Assembly (NCBI RefSeq): GCF_011682045.1
Contig: NZ_VVIW01000003.1
Location: forward strand, 124,001 to 188,000
From: Massilia aquatica
Lineage (GTDB): Bacteria > Pseudomonadota > Gammaproteobacteria > Burkholderiales > Burkholderiaceae_D
Direction of reading: 5' to 3'
DNA: 64,000 nucleotides
The notes beneath the pieces are model-generated. The model ran no database searches and had not been told where the DNA came from. It saw nothing but the letters and a program-made list of their open reading frames with translations. Shown piece by piece: positions 47,551 to 56,931 of this stretch. Made by a program: the position numbers and the translations under genes. Every line of letters starts with the position of its first letter. The first letter of the stretch is position 1.

Positions 47551-47629
47551 CGTCTCCCCCGCGCAGGCGGGGGGCCATGGCACCTATGAGCAGCGGTGCT
47601 ATGGATCCCCGCCTGCGCGGGGACGACGG
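47551..47629. repeat. Dispersed triple-hairpin repeat, copy 3 (deoA-cdd gap)
   Basis: CCCCCGCG-CAGG-CGGGGG, then CCATGGCACC paired with GGTGCTATGG, then CCCCGCC-TGCG-CGGGG. It is the cleanest copy of the family and again sits between two genes of one catabolic run. Confidence 0.78.
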
Positions 47630-47699
47630 TCTTGAGGGAGACGGTCCCAGTGGGGCCTGAACCCGGCGTGATAGTTAAACTGCCTTGTCAGGACCACTT

Positions 47700-48104
47700 A
47701 TGAAATACGAAAAACTCATCACCGAAGCCACCGCAGCCCGTCTGCTGGCCTACACCCCGTACTCGAACTTCCAGGTCGGCGCCGCCCTCGAATGCAAGGA
47801 CGGCCGCATCTTCCGTGGCTGTAACGTCGAAAACGCGGCCTACGGCTTGTGCAACTGCGCCGAGCGCACTGCCTTTTTCAGCGCCATCGCACACGGCTAC
47901 AAACCCGGCGACTTCGCCGCGCTGGCCGTGATCGGCCAGACCGACGGCCCGATCGCTCCATGCGGCGCCTGCCGCCAGGTGATCCTGGAATTGGGCGGCA
48001 ACGACCTGCCAATCGTGCTGACCAACCTGAATGGCGACATTCTTGAAACGACGGCAGCCGGCCAGCTGCCGAACGCGTTCGGCAGCTGGGACCTGAAGAA
48101 GTAA
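47700..48104 (+). CDS. cdd: Cytidine deaminase
   Basis: It deaminates cytidine and deoxycytidine to (deoxy)uridine, substrates for DeoA/uridine phosphorylase. The 134-aa homotetramer-type enzyme has zinc ligands C53 (in NCAERTA, with catalytic E55), C88 and C91 (PCGACRQV) and the substrate motif GCNVENAAYGL. The ATG at 47700 follows CAGGA; an in-frame TTG at 47685 is less likely. The following deaminase gene starts 3 bases after the stop. Confidence 0.95.
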   Translation: MKYEKLITEATAARLLAYTPYSNFQVGAALECKDGRIFRGCNVENAAYGLCNCAERTAFFSAIAHGYKPGDFAALAVIGQTDGPIAPCGACRQVILELGGNDLPIVLTNLNGDILETTAAGQLPNAFGSWDLKK

Positions 48105-49725
<1,621 letters not shown>

Positions 49726-49773
49726 GGTGTGCTCCTCGATGGCTGCCTTGGTTGGCTCAATGAGTTGGCGGAA

Positions 49774-50205
49774 TTATTCGAAGGGGTCGTAGGTGCCGAA
49801 GGTCCAGACGTGACCCTCCAGGTCGCGGCAGGTAAAACTGCGCCCGCCATAGTCTTCGTCCTTGAGCTCCATGACGATCTGCGCGCGCGCCGCCAGCACG
49901 CGCTCGTAGACGGCGTCGGCATCGGCGACCACCACGCAGATGGTCTGGGTCTGCGCGCCGCCGATCTCGTCTGGCTGCTTCATCAGTTTGCTGTATTCGG
50001 AATCGATGGCCGAGGTCGAGCCGAGCATGATCATGCCGTTGCCAAAAGTTAATTGGGCATGCAGGATCATGTTGTTGTCGCCGGGGACGACGAGTTGCTT
50101 TTGGAAACCGAAATTATTGCAGAGCCATTCGATGGCGGCCGGCGCGTCGCGGTAGCGCAGGCATGGAATGACGTTGGCGCGGGTTTGTTTCGGGCTTGCT
50201 GACAT
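49774..50205 (-). CDS. VOC-family protein (PhnB/glyoxalase-like)
   Basis: This 143-aa protein opens MSASPKQTRANVIPCLRYRD (leader included), then APAAIEWLCNNFGFQKQ, a GNGMIMLGS strand and a C-terminal DLEGHVWTFGTYDPF, the pattern of VOC proteins often annotated as bleomycin-resistance-like. A strong AGGAGAAGG ribosome site precedes the ATG at 50205. It is in tandem with the previous VOC gene but not closely related to it. Confidence 0.82.
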   Translation of the reverse strand: MSASPKQTRANVIPCLRYRDAPAAIEWLCNNFGFQKQLVVPGDNNMILHAQLTFGNGMIMLGSTSAIDSEYSKLMKQPDEIGGAQTQTICVVVADADAVYERVLAARAQIVMELKDEDYGGRSFTCRDLEGHVWTFGTYDPFE

Positions 50206-50285
50206 GTTCCTTCTCCTGGGTAGGTGATCGGAAAAGCAGGGTTTTTCAAGGTCCCTATGGTACTGGATTATTGAAGCCGTGGCGC

Positions 50286-51044
50286 TTACATTTGCTGGAA
50301 CAGATGCGCGTGATTGCGGCTCACTTCGAGCAGCGTGGGGTGGTTGCGCACCCTGAGCATCTGCCGTCCGCGCTCGTCGCGCGTGACCTCGGCGATGGCG
50401 TCGACCCGCACCAGGGTGGAGCGGTGGATGCGCCAGAATTCGTCGGGATCGAGTTCGTCGGCCAGCTCCTTGAGCGTCTTGCGGATCAGCAGTTCGGCCT
50501 GCGCCGTCCGCACCAGCGTGTACTTGTCGTCGGACTGGAAAAACAGGATTTCGCGGGTGCTGATCATGCGCAGGTTGCTGCCCACCTGGGCCTGGATCCA
50601 GCGCAGGTAAGCGGGCTTTTTGGCGTCGCCCTGCTGCAGGATCCGGGTCAGCTGGCGCAATTGCTCGCCGATGTTTTCGGGCGCTTTTGTCAAACGCGTG
50701 CGCAGCCGTTCGCACGTGACAAGCAGGCGTTCGGCTACCACGGGCTTGAGCAGGTAATCCATGGCGCCCTGTTCGAAGGCGTCCAGCGCGTACTGGTCGT
50801 AGGCCGTTACGAACACGATGTGGCAGCGGTTGTACAACTGGCGCGCCGCTTCGATGCCGCCCTGGCCGGGCATGCGGATGTCGAGGAAGACGATGTCGGG
50901 CTGGTGCTGGTCGGCCATGCTGACGGCATCAAACCCGTTCGCCGCTTCGCCTACGATGAGCAGGTCGGGCCACACCTCGGCCAGGCGCGCGCGCAGCTGG
51001 TCGCGCATGGGTGATTCGTCGTCGACAATGAGGGCGCTGGTCAT
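50286..51044 (-). CDS. LytTR-family response regulator
   Basis: This 252-aa regulator has a receiver domain (phospho-acceptor D55 in IVFLDIRMPG, Lys in YLLKPVV) and a C-terminal LytTR DNA-binding domain (about 150-250, ILFFQSDDKYTLVRT, EFWRIHRSTLVRVDAI). It starts 1 base after the partner kinase stop. It is the cognate output of the LytS-type kinase; the target genes are unknown. Confidence 0.93.
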   Translation of the reverse strand: MTSALIVDDESPMRDQLRARLAEVWPDLLIVGEAANGFDAVSMADQHQPDIVFLDIRMPGQGGIEAARQLYNRCHIVFVTAYDQYALDAFEQGAMDYLLKPVVAERLLVTCERLRTRLTKAPENIGEQLRQLTRILQQGDAKKPAYLRWIQAQVGSNLRMISTREILFFQSDDKYTLVRTAQAELLIRKTLKELADELDPDEFWRIHRSTLVRVDAIAEVTRDERGRQMLRVRNHPTLLEVSRNHAHLFQQM

Positions 51045-51045
51045 G

Positions 51046-51936
51046 TTAGTTACTCTCCCGGGCAGCATAGGGTACGCGCAGCGAGGCCAGCGCGCCGCCT
51101 TCAAGCGGCATTTCGATCACCAGCTCGGCGCGCGCGCCGAACAGCAGGAACAGGCGCTCGCGGATATTCGCCAGGCCCACGCCGTCGCCCGCATGCATGT
51201 TAAAACCCACGCCATTATCGCGCACGTCGACGTGCATGGAATCGCCCACCAGGCGGGCGCCGATGTCGATGCGGCCGCCCTCGATTTTCGGTTCGAGGCC
51301 GTGCTTGATGGCGTTTTCGATCAGGGTTTGCAGCATCATCGGCGGGAACGGCGTGTGCTCCAGGTGCGCGGGCACGTCGAAGCTGACCGCCAGCCGCTCC
51401 TTCATGCGCGCCTGCATGATCGACAGGTAGGCGCGCGAGAGCTGCACCTGGCGCCCCAGCGTGCCGCCGCCGGCCGCGCGCATCTGCGGCAGGGTGGAAC
51501 GCAGGTATTCGATCAGGTGCATGTGGATGCGCGCCGCCTGCGGCGGATCGGTTTCGATCAGCTGGCCGATCAGGGCAAGGGTGTTGAACAAGAAGTGCGG
51601 CTCGACCTGCGCCTGCAGGGTCGCCATCTGTGCTTCGAGCAGGCGCCGTTCGAGCACGGCGACGTTGGCTTCGGCGGTCGCTTCCCTGGCCACCAGTTCA
51701 GCGCGGCGCTTGCCGCCGGCCAGCACTTTGACGCCGTACGAGATGATGATGTACCAGACCGCCGGTTCGGGCAGGGTCAGGATCAGGCCGAACGCCAGGC
51801 CCAGGAACCAGGTGATGAACAGTTGCCGCCATTCCACCAGAGCAAGCCAGTCGAAGAAGTTCCACCATAGCACCGTGGCTTGCGCGAGGGAATCGCGCAG
51901 GAAATCCATCACCTTGTTCAGCTGGCTTGCTTTCAC
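51046..51936 (-). CDS. LytS-type sensor histidine kinase
   Basis: This 296-aa protein has two N-terminal hydrophobic segments (about 35-70), a coiled linker and a His_kinase domain with phospho-acceptor H114 in QVEPHFLFNTLALIG. A HATPase part (TLIENAIKHGLEP, VRDNGVGF, GVGLANIRERL) follows. A GTG start at 51936 lies 4 bases after the preceding gene's stop; an ATG nine codons in is the alternative. There is no large periplasmic sensor, so the signal is probably membrane-borne. Confidence 0.92.
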   Translation of the reverse strand: MKASQLNKVMDFLRDSLAQATVLWWNFFDWLALVEWRQLFITWFLGLAFGLILTLPEPAVWYIIISYGVKVLAGGKRRAELVAREATAEANVAVLERRLLEAQMATLQAQVEPHFLFNTLALIGQLIETDPPQAARIHMHLIEYLRSTLPQMRAAGGGTLGRQVQLSRAYLSIMQARMKERLAVSFDVPAHLEHTPFPPMMLQTLIENAIKHGLEPKIEGGRIDIGARLVGDSMHVDVRDNGVGFNMHAGDGVGLANIRERLFLLFGARAELVIEMPLEGGALASLRVPYAARESN

Positions 51937-51940
51937 GCTG

Positions 51941-52237
51941 TTACTGGCCTTCGGTCTTCACCGGCGTGTAGGGCGTGGCCGGGCCGCGCGTGGCGCGGCC
52001 TTGCGCGGCCCGGTCGGTCACGTAGCCGTTGACCAGTTTAATGACCATGAACAACACGAACAAGGTGAGCACCAGCGGTACGATGGTCAGCAGCAAGGCC
52101 AGGCCGACGGCGCTGAGCATCAGAGTCGGCCACGACATGGTGGAAATGGCGCCGACGGCGTATTTTGCTGCCTTGACCAGGGTGCGGCTCAGGTCTTGCA
52201 GGCTGGCATACAGGGACGTAAAGGCAGGGTTGCTCAT
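51941..52237 (-). CDS. Small membrane protein in the LytS/LytR operon
   Basis: This 98-aa protein has one long hydrophobic region (TLMLSAVGLALLLTIVPLVL onwards to about residue 70), probably two membrane passes or a hairpin, and a polar, basic C-terminus (TDRAAQGRATRGPAT). A CTGGAG ribosome site precedes the ATG. It is 4 bases upstream of the kinase gene and so probably co-transcribed. It could be a signal-sensing partner of the kinase; no family is recognised. Confidence 0.7.
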   Translation of the reverse strand: MSNPAFTSLYASLQDLSRTLVKAAKYAVGAISTMSWPTLMLSAVGLALLLTIVPLVLTLFVLFMVIKLVNGYVTDRAAQGRATRGPATPYTPVKTEGQ

Positions 52238-52367
52238 TTGCTTCTCCAGGGGAGGGTTGTCGATGGAGAGACTGTAGCAAGTGCGCGGCGAATGCTCTAC
52301 GGTTGTCCGACGAAGTGCATAAAATGGGGGGCGACCGGTATGCATGGGCGATAAGCGGGCCGCCAGC

Positions 52368-53108
52368 TCAGGCCAGCGCCACCACCTTGCCGCCAAGGTC
52401 GTCCGCGATCACCAGCAGCTCGCCCGGCCCCGGCGCGGCCACGATCAGTGCACCGCCGGCGGCCCAGATCGCGCTGCGGCCGGCGCTCTGGTAGCCACCC
52501 GAGGCGCGCGCGTGATTGGCCATCAGTACACCCATGCCGAACAACTTGGCGTAGCCAGCCAGCTGGCCCGTATCCTTGTCGTACCCGCCCACCGAGATCA
52601 GCGAGCCGGCCGCATACAGTTCGGCCCCGGCCACCGCGGCGGCGTGCGCGTGCTGCTGCTGGCCGGTGTCGGCGCAAATCGCCAGCGCCACCCTGGTGCC
52701 GCGCACATCGTGCAGCTGGCTGATGGCGCTGCCGGCCGCGACGTGCTGTTCTTCTCCCGCGTGCAGGAAGTGCTTGCGGTAGCAAGATGTGCGGCCATCC
52801 GGATGGAAGGTAATCGCGCCGATGCCTGGCAGCGCACCAGCGTTGGCCAGCGGCGCGCCGGCCACGATGGTCATGCCGGCGCTGGCGGCGCGCTCGCGCA
52901 GCGGCGCCAGCACGGCGTCGTCGGCCTTGAGGGCGCAGGCGGCCAGGCCGGCCAGCTCGTAGCCGCACAAGGACAGTTCGGGGAACACCAGCAGCTGCAC
53001 GCCTGCCTCGCGGGCGGCGTCGATGACGGCCAGATGGCGCGCGACGTTGGCTTCGATATCGAGCGGCACGCTGGCATACTGCGCGGCGGCGTAGCGCAGG
53101 CCGGCCAT
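52368..53108 (-). CDS. Nitrilase-superfamily carbon-nitrogen hydrolase
   Basis: This 246-aa amidase-type hydrolase carries the catalytic triad E44 (FPELSLCGYE), K112 (YRKHFL) and C145 (LAICADTG). Its length and motifs fit omega-amidase or N-carbamoyl-type members. N-carbamoyl-beta-alanine hydrolysis would fit the nearby pyrimidine genes but cannot be assigned from sequence alone. Its ATG overlaps the GNAT gene's stop (TGATG). Confidence 0.85.
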   Translation of the reverse strand: MAGLRYAAAQYASVPLDIEANVARHLAVIDAAREAGVQLLVFPELSLCGYELAGLAACALKADDAVLAPLRERAASAGMTIVAGAPLANAGALPGIGAITFHPDGRTSCYRKHFLHAGEEQHVAAGSAISQLHDVRGTRVALAICADTGQQQHAHAAAVAGAELYAAGSLISVGGYDKDTGQLAGYAKLFGMGVLMANHARASGGYQSAGRSAIWAAGGALIVAAPGPGELLVIADDLGGKVVALA

Positions 53109-53662
53109 CAGATGCTCTCCCAGCCGCGCCGCAGCAGGCCGTAAAAGACGGTGTCGCAGATTTCGCCGTTGACGATCCAGCGTTCCGGCATGTAGCCCTC
53201 TTTTTGAAAGCCCATGCGTTCGAGCAGCTTGGCCGAGGCCAGGTTGCGCGGGTCGATATCGGCTTCGATGCGGTTCATGTTCATTTCCTTGAACAGGTAG
53301 TCGAGCGTGACCCGCATCGCTTCGCTCAGGTAGCCCTGGCCCCAGTGGGCGCTGGCCAGCGCATAGCCGATTTCGCAGCGCCGGTTCTGCGCATGGAAGG
53401 CGTGCGGCTTCATGGTGCCTATCAGCTTGCCTGTCTCGCGCAGGACCAGCGCCAGCTCCATGCTGCTGCCATCGCTGTAGCCGTCCAGCGCGCGCGCGAT
53501 GACAGCGTCGCCCTGCGCCGGGTCGGTCCAGGCGGTGCCGCTGAAGTAGCGCATCACGGCCGGGTCGGAGTGGATGGTGTAGAGCGCCTGCGTGTCGCTG
53601 GCGTGCAGGAAGCGCAGGGTCAGGCGTTCGGTCTGCAGGGTGACTGGAGCAATTTCTGGCAT
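53108..53662 (-). CDS. RimJ/RimL-type GNAT acetyltransferase
   Basis: This ~184-aa GNAT protein has LQTERLTLRFLHASDTQALY, the acetyl-CoA loop region ALASAHWGQGYLSEAMR, and IEADIDPRNLASAKLLERMGF with EGYMPERW. These are standard for ribosomal-protein or small-molecule N-acetyltransferases. ATG at 53662 is chosen; the frame also allows TTG at 53677. It is coupled to the nitrilase gene by a TGATG overlap. Confidence 0.87.
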   Translation of the reverse strand: MPEIAPVTLQTERLTLRFLHASDTQALYTIHSDPAVMRYFSGTAWTDPAQGDAVIARALDGYSDGSSMELALVLRETGKLIGTMKPHAFHAQNRRCEIGYALASAHWGQGYLSEAMRVTLDYLFKEMNMNRIEADIDPRNLASAKLLERMGFQKEGYMPERWIVNGEICDTVFYGLLRRGWESI

Positions 53663-53867
53663 GGGACGGTCCGGCAAATTAGTAGGTTAATAAGAATACA
53701 CGAATGCCGCTTCAGGCGCGCGCAGCCGTCGTCCCGCCGGCATTGTTTCTTTCCTGACGACAAAAACAGCACGACCTGATCCCACGCGCACCCGGGGCAT
53801 GCTCCTACTCGCATGGGTCGCTTGCAATGTAAGAATGTCTGTTCGATATCTTCATCAGGAGACAGGC

Positions 53868-54371
53868 ATGAAAACCAGGATCGCAATCACTCTCGTCGCA
53901 CTCATGGTCGGCGGCGCCGCCATGGCGCAAACCCAGGGCGGCACCAGCGGCAACGCTACCACAGGATCGACCGCCACCAATACCGGGACGGCCGCACGCG
54001 GGGATGCGACAAGGGCCAGTCCGAACCGGCAGGATCGTAACCGCAACAAGGCGCCGCAAAACCGCGACAAGGCACCGGAAGAGCGCGACGTGGCGAACGA
54101 CCCGCGCGATAGCACCACCAACACGGGCACCGGCACCGCGACGAACAATACGGCCGCGCGCGACGCCGACCGCTCGTCCACCAGCGGCGGGGCCGAGATG
54201 CGCGGCTCGTCGGGCACCACGGGCGCCAGCGGAACCGGCAGCATGAATAACAATGGCACGACCAGCACCAATGAACCGGCGCGCAATGGCGATATTCCTG
54301 CGCCGCGCACGGGCGGCATGAACAGCACCGGAACCACCGGCGACAAGTCGGCCGTGCCGCCAGTGCGCTGA
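53868..54371 (+). CDS. Secreted low-complexity Thr/Asn/Gly/Ser-rich protein
   Basis: This 167-aa protein has a signal peptide MKTRIAITLVALMVGGAAMA. The mature part is almost entirely T, N, G, S, A with a charged centre (NRQDRNRNKAPQNRDKAPEE), so it is probably disordered. No domain is recognised. A clear ribosome site (CAGGAGACAGGC) makes the ATG at 53868 firm. It stands alone between opposite-strand genes. Confidence 0.7.
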   Translation: MKTRIAITLVALMVGGAAMAQTQGGTSGNATTGSTATNTGTAARGDATRASPNRQDRNRNKAPQNRDKAPEERDVANDPRDSTTNTGTGTATNNTAARDADRSSTSGGAEMRGSSGTTGASGTGSMNNNGTTSTNEPARNGDIPAPRTGGMNSTGTTGDKSAVPPVR

Positions 54372-54386
54372 TGCCATTGGGCGCTT

Positions 54387-54414
54387 CCGGGAATGCCACA
54401 GATGGTGTTCCCGG
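54387..54414 (+). terminator. Hairpin after the low-complexity protein gene
   Basis: CCGGGAA-TGCCA pairs with TGGTG-TTCCCGG around CAGA, 16 bases past the stop. No T-run follows, so termination may be factor-dependent. Confidence 0.4.
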
Positions 54415-54441
54415 CGGTGGCGCGTCGGGCATCAGGCGTGA

Positions 54442-54660
54442 TCAGTCAGGGTGGGTGATATACCAACGCTTGATTTTTTCGCCGAGCGCCGGACGCAGTG
54501 CCTCAAGGTGAACCTGGATGATCGTCTCGGGAAGTGCCTTCTGTATCGCGATGAGTCGGGACCCACCTGCCCGTCAAGATAGTGTAGCCAGATGCTGCCC
54601 ACATCGGGCGCGTCGTCGCGCACGACGTCGCTCACTAACTGGCTCGCCGGCGCGAGGGGA
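54442..54660 (-). pseudogene. Frameshifted C-terminal remnant of the membrane-protein family at 55454 and 56277
   Basis: Reading minus, one frame gives APDVGSIWLHYLDGQVG. A one-base shift then gives RLIAIQKALPETI, IQVHLEALRPALGEK and ends WYITHPD-stop at 54442. This parallels VLPESLAEAHMTALRPALG in the 55454 gene and MQAHADALRSALG in the 56277 gene. The N-terminal membrane part is gone. It lies directly behind the SIMPL gene, where a third paralogue would be expected. Confidence 0.7.
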
Positions 54661-54666
54661 GTGCGA

Positions 54667-55359
54667 TCATGCGCCACCTGAAGATGGCGCCGCCGCAATC
54701 CCAAAACGCACCCGATAGCGCAGCGTGCTGACCCGCCTCGCGGCGTCGAGTTCGAGGTACGCCGGTTCGCTATCGTCGCCCGATCCTCCCATCCCGCGCA
54801 TCAGGCCGGCCCTGCCCCAGCCCTGGTCGCCGAAGGCGCCGGAATGCTCGATCTGCGCTCCCATAGCCTCTACCTGGCAGACGAACGTCAGCTGCAGGCC
54901 CGCTTCGTCCGCGATGATCTGCGCCACGCTGCGCGCGTTGGCGATCGCCGCTGCATGGGCGGCGGCGCGCTTGGCCTCGGAGGCGTCGAATTGCGGCGGC
55001 AGCATCGACACGTTCAGGGTGTAGCGCTGGTGTTCAAAGATCGGCTGTAGCGCGTCGAGCGCGCTGTACAGGCGCTTCGCTTCCGGGCAGGCCAGCAAAA
55101 TCTTGAAGCTGCGCTCCTGTCCTGGCTTGTTTTTCTTCCAGAACCACGGCTGCCAGATGGCGTTGCCGCCCTCGCTCATTTCATCAGGCGCGATGCCCGA
55201 ACTTTTGAGAACACGGATGCAGTCGTCGCGCAGCGCGCCTGCTTCGGTGATGGCGTGCTCGGTTGTGGTGGCGCGCACCGATATCGACAGGTCGGCGCGG
55301 TAGATGGCAACCTGTTCGACCAGTGACGACTCGCCGGTTACTTCGATATACGAATCCAT
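54667..55359 (-). CDS. SIMPL (DUF541) domain protein
   Basis: This 230-aa protein consists almost wholly of one SIMPL/DUF541 domain (ITVTGES-like start YIEVTGESSLVEQ; SGIAPDEMSE; STLRYRVRFGI near the end). Most relatives are exported; this one has no signal peptide, so it is probably cytoplasmic. Function is unknown. A 13-codon relic of the same N-terminus occurs at 56131-56172, showing local duplication. The upstream region (55360-55453) is a near copy of 56173-56276. Confidence 0.8.
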   Translation of the reverse strand: MDSYIEVTGESSLVEQVAIYRADLSISVRATTTEHAITEAGALRDDCIRVLKSSGIAPDEMSEGGNAIWQPWFWKKNKPGQERSFKILLACPEAKRLYSALDALQPIFEHQRYTLNVSMLPPQFDASEAKRAAAHAAAIANARSVAQIIADEAGLQLTFVCQVEAMGAQIEHSGAFGDQGWGRAGLMRGMGGSGDDSEPAYLELDAARRVSTLRYRVRFGIAAAPSSGGA

Positions 55360-55453
55360 GGTGGTTTCTTTATGCGGGTTGGGTTCAGGGTGGTGATCCA
55401 GTGGCCGATCATACTATGCGGCCGGCGCGGGCTGCGGCGGCATGGCGGCACGG
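55360..55453. repeat. Duplicated intergenic segment, copy 1 (partner at 56173-56276)
   Basis: Both copies share, in order, the ribosome-site region ending ACCACC before an ATG, CAACCCGC, TGAAC and GGC-GCATAGTATGATC; similarity continues into the stop-codon context of the upstream membrane-protein genes (TCA-NNN-GTCGTA on plus). TATGAT in the shared block is a -10 candidate. It marks the boundary of a tandem duplication. Confidence 0.7.
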
Positions 55454-56134
55454 TCAGTTGTCGTAGGTGAGCGATTCTTCGACTTTGAGGCCCAGTGCCG
55501 GGCGCAGCGCAGTCATGTGCGCCTCGGCCAGGCTTTCAGGCAGCACGTCGGGTACCTGCAGTTTCCGCAGCTTGAGCCGCTCGTCGAGATAGCCGATGTC
55601 GATGCCGCAGGTGGTGGAATAGCTATAGTATTTGAATGCGCGGATCGATGTGATCGAGTAAAACGACAGCCTCATGATCCGGATGCCCCTGGCGGCGCCG
55701 CGAAGATGCAGCAAGAGCTGCTCCGACTCCAGGTCGATCTGGTAAAACACCACGGCCGCGCTGGATGTGCCCAGCGACGCCATCGACCATACCGTGGCCA
55801 CGCAGGTCAGCCACAGCACGACCGCAAACATGTTACTGGCGACCAGGTGATAGATCTTTTCGTTGGTCAGTATTAGCACGAAAAAGAGCACATGGATCAG
55901 CAGGAAGCTCGTCATGAAGGGCTGCTCTTCAATGAAGGACAGGACCGAAAACCTAGGCGGCGTTTCCTCCGGCGTGTTCTTGTCGTGGAAATCGGAGCAC
56001 CATTCGAGTTCGACAGGGGCGGCTGGAAGCGCGGGCGCGGCGGCCATGCGGGCGGCGTTGGAAGCTTCCGGCGCCAGCGTGTTGCGCGCCTGCGAGCGTT
56101 TCAGGTTCAGCCGGCGCGACCGGTAGACGGTCAT
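55454..56134 (-). CDS. Paralogous membrane protein A, unknown function
   Basis: This 226-aa protein has a basic N-terminus, two hydrophobic segments (about 76-120), then a soluble C-terminal domain beginning YQIDLESEQLLLHLRG. It is similar along its C-terminal half to the 56277 gene (YEIDLRTGQLTLHQSQ): both share Y-IDL-QL-LH, an SIxSI core and an ALR-ALG tail. The pattern resembles a PH-like domain behind membrane helices. Its start overlaps the stop of a 13-codon SIMPL relic (ATGA). Confidence 0.65.
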   Translation of the reverse strand: MTVYRSRRLNLKRSQARNTLAPEASNAARMAAAPALPAAPVELEWCSDFHDKNTPEETPPRFSVLSFIEEQPFMTSFLLIHVLFFVLILTNEKIYHLVASNMFAVVLWLTCVATVWSMASLGTSSAAVVFYQIDLESEQLLLHLRGAARGIRIMRLSFYSITSIRAFKYYSYSTTCGIDIGYLDERLKLRKLQVPDVLPESLAEAHMTALRPALGLKVEESLTYDN

Positions 56135-56172
56135 GCGGCACCCGCTTCGGTGACGTCGATAGTCGAATGCAT
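56131..56172 (-). pseudogene. 13-codon relic of a SIMPL gene start
   Basis: ATG at 56172 encodes MHSTIDVTEAGAA-stop, aligned with MDSYIEVTGESSL of the intact SIMPL gene, and it is preceded by the same duplicated leader ending ACCACC. The stop overlaps the ATG of membrane protein A. It is either pure debris or now acts as a leader peptide coupling translation of protein A. Confidence 0.6.
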
Positions 56173-56276
56173 GGTGGTGTCTGTGCGCGGGTTGTGTTCA
56201 GCGTGGCGGTCCCACCGCGTGATCATACTATGCCGCCAAGGTGCGGGCACTGCCGGCAGTGGAATTGCGATACAGT
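56173..56276. repeat. Duplicated intergenic segment, copy 2 (partner at 55360-55453)
   Basis: See copy 1: shared blocks in the same order, including GCATAGTATGATC and ACCACC-ATG. It separates membrane protein B from the SIMPL relic plus membrane protein A. Confidence 0.7.
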
Positions 56277-56924
56277 TCACCTGTCGTAGCAGATCTGATC
56301 GCGTACACGGGAGCCCAGTGCTGATCGCAGCGCGTCAGCGTGAGCTTGCATGGTCTTTTTCGACATGCTGTCACGTGTTTCCCAGTACACCGCCTCGGTC
56401 CCGTTGGCGTAGTAACTAAAACAGAAACCACCGGTGTCGGCATAGATGGTCGGCAGGTAAGGAGTAATGGAGACGATTGCCGAAAACGGGATCGTGACGA
56501 CGTCGACGCGATTGTGAGACTGTGACTGGTGCAAGGTAAGCTGCCCGGTTCGCAGGTCGATCTCATAGGCGCTGACATTACTGACTTCGGTGTACTTGCC
56601 CGTCATCGAGTAGAACATGACGCCCATCACCACAATGCACAGCGCTGCGCTCCACAGCATGTCATCGTCCGGCAGGCGCCAGTGCGGCGATTCGCCTCTG
56701 ATCAGCGAAACGAAAAACATCGCCATATTTACTAGCAAAAAAAGTCCGGCGACGGGCGCAACGACGCCGTAGCCGAACAACAAAGTAGCGGTGCTGCGCG
56801 CGTGATCGTTGTTGTCATGATAGTCCGCAGCGTACCAGACGAGGACCTGGCCGCCGTCGGCTGCGGACGGTGCATGCCGCTTGCCTCCTTTTGGCCGCTT
56901 TGGCTTTGGCGCCGCCTGTTTCAT
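56277..56924 (-). CDS. Paralogous membrane protein B, unknown function
   Basis: This 215-aa protein has a basic N-terminus (KPKRPKGGKRH), two hydrophobic segments (about 48-75 and 88-108) and a C-terminal domain YEIDLRTGQLTLHQSQ...ALRSALGSR related to protein A and to the remnant at 54442. It starts 7 bases after the TetR gene's stop, so it may be transcribed with it. No function is recognised. Confidence 0.62.
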   Translation of the reverse strand: MKQAAPKPKRPKGGKRHAPSAADGGQVLVWYAADYHDNNDHARSTATLLFGYGVVAPVAGLFLLVNMAMFFVSLIRGESPHWRLPDDDMLWSAALCIVVMGVMFYSMTGKYTEVSNVSAYEIDLRTGQLTLHQSQSHNRVDVVTIPFSAIVSITPYLPTIYADTGGFCFSYYANGTEAVYWETRDSMSKKTMQAHADALRSALGSRVRDQICYDR

Positions 56925-56931
56925 TGAGCGC

